Below are positions 7,231-11,659 of a stretch of 11,659 nucleotides of DNA, one piece after another. Numbering within the stretch: position 1 is the first letter of the stretch; each line of letters opens with the position of its first letter. Origin of the DNA: Phycisphaeraceae bacterium (GTDB taxonomy: Bacteria > Planctomycetota > Phycisphaerae > Phycisphaerales > UBA1924); NCBI GenBank assembly GCA_009827205.1, contig WUAK01000064.1, positions 1 through 11,659 of the forward strand. The letters run 5' to 3'. The position numbers and the translations under genes are program-made. The notes beneath the pieces were generated by a model. It saw only the letters and a program-made list of their open reading frames with translations. It ran no database searches and had not been told where the DNA came from.

Positions 7231-7277
7231 GGCCTGAGTCTAATGGGGTCCACGGGACTCTTGGAAAGTCTCTGTGG

Positions 7278-7300
7278 GCCCGACCGGATTCTGGTCGGGC
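7278..7300. promoter_or_regulatory. Perfect inverted repeat in the sulfatase / lpdA divergent spacer
   Basis: GCCCGACC (7278-7285) and GGTCGGGC (7293-7300) are exact inverted copies around a 7-base centre. They lie in the 138-base spacer between the divergent sulfatase and dehydrogenase genes. This could be a dimeric repressor site covering both promoters, or an RNA hairpin in a leader. A poor -10-like TAGTAT (7303-7308) follows directly on the plus strand. There is no T-run on either side, so it does not look like a terminator. Confidence 0.4.
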
Positions 7301-7355
7301 GCTAGTATTGGGCCCTGCTGGCCGCCGACGCCGCGGCAGGCGGGCACAACCTCTG

Positions 7356-7361
7356 AAAGGA
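7356..7361 (+). promoter_or_regulatory. Ribosome binding site supporting the TTG start of lpdA
   Basis: AAAGGA, 7 bases before TTG at 7369. An in-frame TGA at 7354-7356 closes the frame upstream. TTG is the only initiation codon between that stop and the FAD-binding motif, so the unusual start is forced. Confidence 0.75.
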
Positions 7362-7368
7362 CTCTCCC

Positions 7369-8913
7369 TTGGCAGACAGGCACTTCGATTTCGTCGTCAT
7401 CGGTGGTGGGCCCGCGGGCTACGTCGGGGCCATCCGGGCCGCGCAGCTCGGGTACAAGGTCGCGTGTGTCGAGCGTGCCAAGCTCGGCGGCGTGTGCCTC
7501 AACTGGGGCTGCATCCCCTCAAAGGCGCTGCTGACCAACGCGGAGTTGATGGAGAAGCTCGATCACGGCGACTTCTTCGGGCTCAAGCTCGAGGGGCAGG
7601 TCAAGTTCGAGTGGGACAAGGTCATCGGCCGCTCTCGCGATGTCGCCGGCAAGCTCAACAACGGCATCGGGTTCCTCTTCAAGAAGAACAAGATCGAGCA
7701 CATCGAGGGCAACGCCAAGATCATCTCGGGCCGCACGGGCGGCAAGAAGTGCACCGTCGAGATCCAGGACTGCGAGGTCAACGAGGAGTTCACCCCCGCG
7801 CCGGCCAAGCCCGGCAAGACCCGCGAGACGATCACGTGTGACAACATCATCGTCGCCACCGGTTCGGTCGCGCGTGAACTGCCCGGCGCACCCTTCGACG
7901 GCAAAGTCATCTGGGGCGCCCGCGAAGCGATGTACAACCAGGAGAAGCCAGAGAAGCTCATCGTCGTCGGCTCCGGCGCGATCGGAATGGAGTTTGGCTA
8001 CTTCTACCACTCGTTCGGGTCCGAAGTCACCGTCATCGAGATGATGGACCGGATCCTCCCTGTCGAGGATCACGAAGTCTCCAAGGCGATGGAGAAGCAC
8101 TACAAGAAGAAGGAAGGCTTCAACATCAAGACCTCGACCATCACGACGAAGGTCGAGAAGGCCGGCAAGGGAGTGAAGGTCACCGTTGCCCCGTTCAAGG
8201 ACGGCAAGGCCGACGAATCCAAGAGTGAGGTCATCGAGGCGGACCGGGTGCTCGTCGCGATCGGTGTCAAGGGTCGGTACGACGGGCTCTTCGACGACAA
8301 GCTCGGGCTCGAGACCGTCAAGGACCACATCAAGACCGATTACATCCCGGGCAACGCCGAGTCGGATGCGCACTACGACTACAAGACCAACATCGAGGGC
8401 ATTTACGCGGTCGGCGATGTCATCGGCCCGCCCTGGCTCGCACACGTCGCTTCAGAGGAGGCGATCATCTGCGTCGAGCGCATCGCGTGGCGCGACGGCA
8501 AAGAGAAGCACGAGCCGATCCCGATCGACTACTCGGTCATCCCGGGCTGCACGTACTGCCAGCCCCAGGTCGCGAGTGTGGGCATGACCGAGCAGGCGCT
8601 GATCGCCAACGGTCTCAAGAAGGGCGTGGACTACGAGCTTGGCAAGTACAACTTCCAGGCGCACGGCAAGGCGATCGCCGCGGCGCACCAGGAGGGCTTC
8701 ACCAAGATCATCCGAGGCCTGCCGCACGGCGAGATCCTGGGCGCGCACATCATGGGCGACCAGGCAACGGAGCTGATCGCCGAGCTCACGCTCGCGCGCA
8801 GGCTCGAGGCGACGACCGAGGATCTGATCACCACCGTTCACGCGCACCCGACGATGCACGAAGCCGTGCACGAGGCGGCGCTCGCGAGCGAGGGGAGGCT
8901 GATTCACGGGTGA
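7369..8913 (+). CDS. lpdA: Dihydrolipoamide dehydrogenase (E3)
   Basis: A 514-residue flavoprotein that reoxidises dihydrolipoyl groups with NAD+. It is the E3 component of 2-oxoacid dehydrogenase complexes and of the glycine cleavage system, and acts in the cytoplasm. The FAD loop GGGPAG is at 12-17. The redox disulfide is C43/C48 in GGVCLNWGCIPSK (40-52). The NAD loop GSGAIG is at 201-206, followed by E208. YAVGDV is the second FAD contact. H493 and E498 in HPTMHE form the catalytic pair at the partner's active site. It is about 40 residues longer than typical E3, with extra sequence near 133-155 and around the YIPGN stretch before YAVGDV. It starts with TTG. Codons end almost always in G or C, more strictly than in the neighbours, as expected of a well-expressed housekeeping gene. 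No E1, E2 or lipoate gene lies beside it, so it may be a stand-alone E3 shared by several complexes. Confidence 0.96.
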   Translation: MADRHFDFVVIGGGPAGYVGAIRAAQLGYKVACVERAKLGGVCLNWGCIPSKALLTNAELMEKLDHGDFFGLKLEGQVKFEWDKVIGRSRDVAGKLNNGIGFLFKKNKIEHIEGNAKIISGRTGGKKCTVEIQDCEVNEEFTPAPAKPGKTRETITCDNIIVATGSVARELPGAPFDGKVIWGAREAMYNQEKPEKLIVVGSGAIGMEFGYFYHSFGSEVTVIEMMDRILPVEDHEVSKAMEKHYKKKEGFNIKTSTITTKVEKAGKGVKVTVAPFKDGKADESKSEVIEADRVLVAIGVKGRYDGLFDDKLGLETVKDHIKTDYIPGNAESDAHYDYKTNIEGIYAVGDVIGPPWLAHVASEEAIICVERIAWRDGKEKHEPIPIDYSVIPGCTYCQPQVASVGMTEQALIANGLKKGVDYELGKYNFQAHGKAIAAAHQEGFTKIIRGLPHGEILGAHIMGDQATELIAELTLARRLEATTEDLITTVHAHPTMHEAVHEAALASEGRLIHG

Positions 8914-8985
8914 TTCGTGTCGCGAGCCAGTATCGAAAGACGGATGTGGTTTCTGTGAAGACTCCCAGTTAGTCTGGGTGGCTGC

Positions 8986-8990
8986 AGGAG
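8986..8990 (+). promoter_or_regulatory. Ribosome binding site deciding the start of the next dockerin gene
   Basis: AGGAG ends 7 bases before ATG at 8998, an ideal distance. It is only 1 base from the in-frame GTG at 8992, so ATG 8998 is chosen. Confidence 0.75.
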
Positions 8991-8997
8991 AGTGTTC

Positions 8998-9984
8998 ATG
9001 CTTTCGAGTCTGTTGGTCACGTTGTCTCTTGGCTCCGGTGTTCTCGCGAGTGGGCCTGGTCCTCAAGACCCGGACTTTCTTTCGGTCGATTTCGCTGCCG
9101 ACGAGCTTGTGAGTGTCGACTCGACCACGGGGGTCGTGACGCCGATCGGTCCTTTGGGGTTTGATGTCGCGATCGGTCTGACGATGACCTGGTACGATGG
9201 CACGCTCTATCTGATGGATGCGGGCTTCGGGCCTCTGCCTCCGAGCCTGTACACGGTTGATGAAACGACCGGGGCCGCGACACTCGCGGCGGTGCTGAGT
9301 CTGCCGGGCGGGACGATCGACTTCGCCGAGGCGCTCACGGCGGACGCGGCGGGGTTGCTCGCGGTTATCGATGATGAGCCCGGAAACTCGTCACGCTCGA
9401 AACAGATTGTGCGGGTCAATGCGACGACCGGCGAGCTCACGAGGCTCGGGCGCATGTCCGCCGGGCTCCCGGGAGACGACGGCGACCTTGATGCGGTTGT
9501 CTATGACCCGGCCGCCGGGGATCTCGTCGGTGTCGACGGGGCACCGATGGAGTCGATCAACTACTACCGCAGGGTTGCGCCCGATACCGGCGCTGCGAAC
9601 GAGATCGGTGATTTCACAAACGTTGAGCTGGATGGGTTGGTCAACGGGCTTCATCTCGAGAACACTCGCTTGTTTGCGGTGACATCCGGGATTGCACCTT
9701 CGAGGGGGTCGATCGCGGAAGTTGCATACACAGGTGGTGCGGTGAGTCTTGTTGGGACTATCCCACTTGTCACGACAACCGGGAACTACAACGGTTTGGT
9801 CCGTGCTGCTGGGCAGCCTTGCCTTGCCGACACAAACAACGACGGCCAGCTCACACCAGCCGATTTCACGGCCTGGATCAACGCCTTCAACAACAACCTC
9901 CCCGAGTGCGATCAGAACGGCGACGGCGCGTGCACGCCGACCGACTTCACGGCATGGATCAATAACTACAACGCGGGGTGTTAA
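8998..9984 (+). CDS. Secreted propeller-like protein with C-terminal dockerin
   Basis: A 328-residue exported protein. Residues 1-18 form a signal peptide ending VLAS. The body (about 25-270) contains repeated pieces of the form VD-x-TTG-x (VDSTTGVVTPIG, VDETTGAATL, VNATTGELTRLG, APDTGAANEIG). Each is a beta hairpin linking an observed quantity to the next blade, as in non-enzymatic YncE-like or DUF4394-like propellers. No catalytic motif is seen, so a binding or structural role is likely (inference). The dockerin covers 275-328 and ends at Gly-Cys. It starts 84 bases after lpdA, and the spacer holds only a weak 5-pair hairpin (8964-8978), so read-through from lpdA cannot be excluded. The SGNH hydrolase gene follows after 112 bases. 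Confidence 0.85.
   Translation: MLSSLLVTLSLGSGVLASGPGPQDPDFLSVDFAADELVSVDSTTGVVTPIGPLGFDVAIGLTMTWYDGTLYLMDAGFGPLPPSLYTVDETTGAATLAAVLSLPGGTIDFAEALTADAAGLLAVIDDEPGNSSRSKQIVRVNATTGELTRLGRMSAGLPGDDGDLDAVVYDPAAGDLVGVDGAPMESINYYRRVAPDTGAANEIGDFTNVELDGLVNGLHLENTRLFAVTSGIAPSRGSIAEVAYTGGAVSLVGTIPLVTTTGNYNGLVRAAGQPCLADTNNDGQLTPADFTAWINAFNNNLPECDQNGDGACTPTDFTAWINNYNAGC
9820..9981 (+). repeat. Dockerin-like module of the right-hand propeller protein
   Basis: The same 54-residue four-cysteine module, here on the plus strand. Loops are DTNNDGQLTPAD and DQNGDGACTPTD, with AWIN in both halves. The protein ends at Gly-Cys. Confidence 0.85.
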
Positions 9985-10096
9985 ACACGCACGAGGCCGC
10001 GCGATCCGAACACCATCGCCGACGAAAACACTGGAAACGCCCCGGGCGGCTTGTATGCTGGCACTGGCTCGGGTGGGCCCCGTGGAGAGCAGGCGG

Positions 10097-11257
10097 ATGA
10101 AGCGATACGTGAGTGCTGGTGTGTGTGCGCTGGTTGCGGGCGGTGCTCTTGCGCAGCCCATAACAAGGCTCGGCGCGATCGGTGATTCGCTATCGGACGA
10201 GTACGCCGAGGAGGGCTACGGCTCGTACTCGATGAGCTGGTCGGAGATCCTCGTCACCGAGCGAGGCATCGACATGGGGCCTACGGCTTCTGGCGCAGGC
10301 ATTGGTAACTGGGGCGAGCCGAGGCGGACTGGTTACGAAGACAACTGGGCGAGGTTTGGGCACACGACAGACGACGCGATAGCGACCGGTCAGCACACCG
10401 GTGCCGCGGCGGGCATCACGAGTCGCGGCGTGTCGCACGTGGTCGTGTTTCTGGGCGGCAACGACTTCGGGCCCGCGCACGGACCCTACGCGGATGTCTA
10501 CAACGACAACTGGTCGCAATCGCAGATCGACACATACGTGGGCCAGCAGCTCGTCAAGGCCGAGACGGTGCTTGATGAAATCGACGGGCTGGGCGCGAAG
10601 ATCCTTGTGGTGAATCTGTTCGACTTCGGCGCGATGGTGTCTGTTGAGCAAAACTTCCCCGATGCTGTCGGGCGTCAGCGGGCAAGCGCGCTGTACGACG
10701 ACTTCAGCGCAGGGATCGAGGGCCTTGCGATGCAGCGCGGGCTCCCGGTGCTCGACATGCTGAGCCTCTCTCGCGCGATCTTCGGCACGCACGACGAGAA
10801 CTTTAACAACATGGGCATCGCGGGCGTCAACATCAGGCTCAACGTCAAGGGCGACGGCTCCCGCCCGGACCGCGCGTACGTCACCGACGGCACTCACCCA
10901 AAGAGCACGATCCAGGGCATCTGGTGCAACGCGATCATCACCGCACTCAACGACGCGTACAACACGGGCATCACGCCCCTGTCCGAGACAGAGATTCTCG
11001 GGTTGCTCGGTTTGTCTGCTGCGGGGCCCGACGAACTCGATGCAAGGCTCGGCGATCTGTCTGATTACGTCATCCTGCCGCCCATCGACGAGTGCCTCCC
11101 CGACACCAACGGTGATGGCTCGCTCACACCCGCAGACTTCACCGCGTGGATAGACGCGTTCAACAACAACATGCCCGCGTGCGATCAGAACGGCGATGAG
11201 TCGTGCACCCCGACCGATTTCACGGCTTGGATTGCGAACTACAACGCCGGGTGCTGA
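10097..11257 (+). CDS. Secreted SGNH/GDSL-type hydrolase with C-terminal dockerin
   Basis: A 386-residue exported hydrolase, probably an esterase or lipase-type enzyme. The frame is open back to 9749, but that part is a shadow inside the preceding gene. ATG at 10097 gives a good signal peptide (1-20, ending ALAQ) and has GGAG 9 bases upstream. All four SGNH blocks are visible: GDSLSDEY (29-36) with nucleophile S31; G88 in the FGHTTDDA stretch; LGGNDF (119-124) with N122; and DGTHP (264-268) with D264 and H267 completing the triad. The enzyme domain is of ordinary length. After a short linker the dockerin occupies 333-386 and ends at Gly-Cys. The substrate is open: members act on acetylated polysaccharides, lipids or thioesters. 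It lies 112 bases after the propeller gene in the same direction, with no terminator recognised between, so co-transcription is possible. Confidence 0.88.
   Translation: MKRYVSAGVCALVAGGALAQPITRLGAIGDSLSDEYAEEGYGSYSMSWSEILVTERGIDMGPTASGAGIGNWGEPRRTGYEDNWARFGHTTDDAIATGQHTGAAAGITSRGVSHVVVFLGGNDFGPAHGPYADVYNDNWSQSQIDTYVGQQLVKAETVLDEIDGLGAKILVVNLFDFGAMVSVEQNFPDAVGRQRASALYDDFSAGIEGLAMQRGLPVLDMLSLSRAIFGTHDENFNNMGIAGVNIRLNVKGDGSRPDRAYVTDGTHPKSTIQGIWCNAIITALNDAYNTGITPLSETEILGLLGLSAAGPDELDARLGDLSDYVILPPIDECLPDTNGDGSLTPADFTAWIDAFNNNMPACDQNGDESCTPTDFTAWIANYNAGC
11093..11254 (+). repeat. Dockerin-like module of the SGNH hydrolase
   Basis: The same 54-residue C-x28-C-x7-C-x15-C module. Loops are DTNGDGSLTPAD and DQNGDESCTPTD; the second has Glu where Gly is usual. 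The halves read AWID and AWIA. The protein ends at Gly-Cys. Confidence 0.85.
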
Positions 11258-11354
11258 CTTATTATGTATGCCTAGTGGTCTGCAGGAACATCTGGGGGCG
11301 GTAAGGCCAATCGGAAATTAGAGCAGCCCCTCGAGTGAGGCAGGTGTGGGCTAG

Positions 11355-11369
11355 GATCCGGCGCGGATC
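11355..11369. repeat. Short perfect inverted repeat downstream of the SGNH hydrolase gene
   Basis: GATCCG and CGGATC flank a 3-base centre. The site is about 100 bases after the hydrolase stop and 88 bases before the next start. It could be an operator for the next gene or a small hairpin. No T-run follows. Confidence 0.3.
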
Positions 11370-11407
11370 ATGAATTCTCATTTGAGTGTCAACATTGTGT
11401 TGTCTTC

Positions 11408-11416
11408 TGATATCCT
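11408..11416 (+). promoter_or_regulatory. Candidate extended -10 promoter of the rightmost gene
   Basis: TGATATCCT has the TG-n-hexamer form of an extended -10 element, and the hexamer matches the TATAAT consensus at four of six bases. It lies in a locally AT-richer stretch about 40 bases before the GTG start at 11457. No good -35 is seen at the standard distance. Planctomycete promoter rules are poorly known, so this is tentative. Confidence 0.25.
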
Positions 11417-11456
11417 ACTCTGAGTAAAGCGATCACCTACCAGAGGGAGGTTCTCT

Positions 11457-11659
11457 GTGCGCAACGCCCATATTGCTGCCCTGGGCTTATTCGCCTTATC
11501 CATTTCATCGGTTGAAGCCCAGACATTGCGACCCATTGTATCTATTGGGGATGATGTGTCCGAGGCGAACGGCGCAACAGTGAAAGAGGTAATCGAATGG
11601 ATTCGGTGTGGCGATGATGGGTACGGCGTGTTTGGTACTCTGCAAGGTGAGCCAGCAGG
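11457..11659 (+). CDS. N-terminus of a secreted protein of unknown function (3' end cut by window edge)
   Basis: A frame opens at GTG 11457 and stays open to the window end (67 complete codons). GAGGGAGG (11443-11450) lies 6 bases before the start and is one of the strongest ribosome sites in the window. The first 22 residues make a signal peptide (hydrophobic ALGLFALSI, ending VEAQ). The visible mature part includes IVSIGDDVSEANG and a DDGYGVFGTLQG stretch. This faintly recalls planctomycete repeat proteins where a short 'GD' strand precedes a 'GxVxFxAxL'-like strand, but the resemblance is too weak for a family call. Whether it ends in a dockerin like its neighbours cannot be seen. Its codons are less GC-biased than those of lpdA. 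Confidence 0.7.
   Translation, partial: MRNAHIAALGLFALSISSVEAQTLRPIVSIGDDVSEANGATVKEVIEWIRCGDDGYGVFGTLQGEPA

Noticed and set aside
7519..8445. Long minus-strand open frame inside lpdA
   Set aside because: It is antisense to a well-supported lpdA; the Leu/Asp/Val/Arg-rich product has no motif.
8964..8978. CCCAG / CTGGG hairpin after lpdA, considered as a terminator
   Set aside because: Only five base pairs and no T-run; too weak to call.
8992..8997. GTG start two codons before the chosen ATG of the right-hand propeller gene
   Set aside because: The Shine-Dalgarno would be only one base away; it is ideally placed for ATG 8998.
9749..10096. Upstream extension of the SGNH hydrolase frame
   Set aside because: It overlaps the preceding dockerin gene in another frame and would bury the signal peptide 116 residues inside the protein.
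10190..10897. Minus-strand open frame inside the SGNH hydrolase gene
   Set aside because: Antisense shadow of a gene with complete catalytic blocks and a signal peptide.

Overview
The window is GC-rich and gene-dense. It most likely comes from the Phycisphaerae branch of the Planctomycetota. The main reason is that five secreted proteins share an almost identical C-terminal two-segment dockerin-like module ending in Gly-Cys, which I recall from phycisphaeral genomes (NCBI names it the GC-type dockerin). A sulfatase, an exported Gfo/Idh/MocA oxidoreductase and PQQ-type propeller repeats fit the same lineage. This is from memory of the families, not from a search.

Layout. The left two thirds (1-7230) is read leftward and carries five genes. 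In transcription order they are: a sulfatase (7230-5725), a PQQ-propeller dockerin protein (5658-4264), a lipoprotein Gfo/Idh/MocA oxidoreductase (4223-3099), a small secreted dockerin protein (3007-2189), and a metzincin-type zinc protease with a PPC-like domain and a dockerin (from 1864, running off the left edge). The first four are separated by only 66, 40 and 91 bases and may be co-transcribed. A 324-base gap (1865-2188) precedes the protease gene. The right third is read rightward from a 138-base divergent spacer: dihydrolipoamide dehydrogenase (7369-8913, TTG start), a propeller-like dockerin protein (8998-9984), an SGNH/GDSL hydrolase with dockerin (10097-11257), and the start of another secreted protein (from 11457, running off the right edge).

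How the genes may work together. Apart from the dehydrogenase, every protein has an export signal, and five share one C-terminal module with exactly conserved cysteine spacing (C-x28-C-x7-C-x15-C). That suggests a set of extracellular proteins (protease, SGNH esterase/lipase, propellers) held at one place by a common partner. No cohesin or other receptor is visible here. The sulfatase and the exported oxidoreductase could act on sulfated or oxidised sugars beside them, but no substrate can be read from the sequence.

The two edge genes (metzincin and rightmost protein) are incomplete. No tRNA, rRNA, CRISPR array, insertion sequence or integrase is visible.
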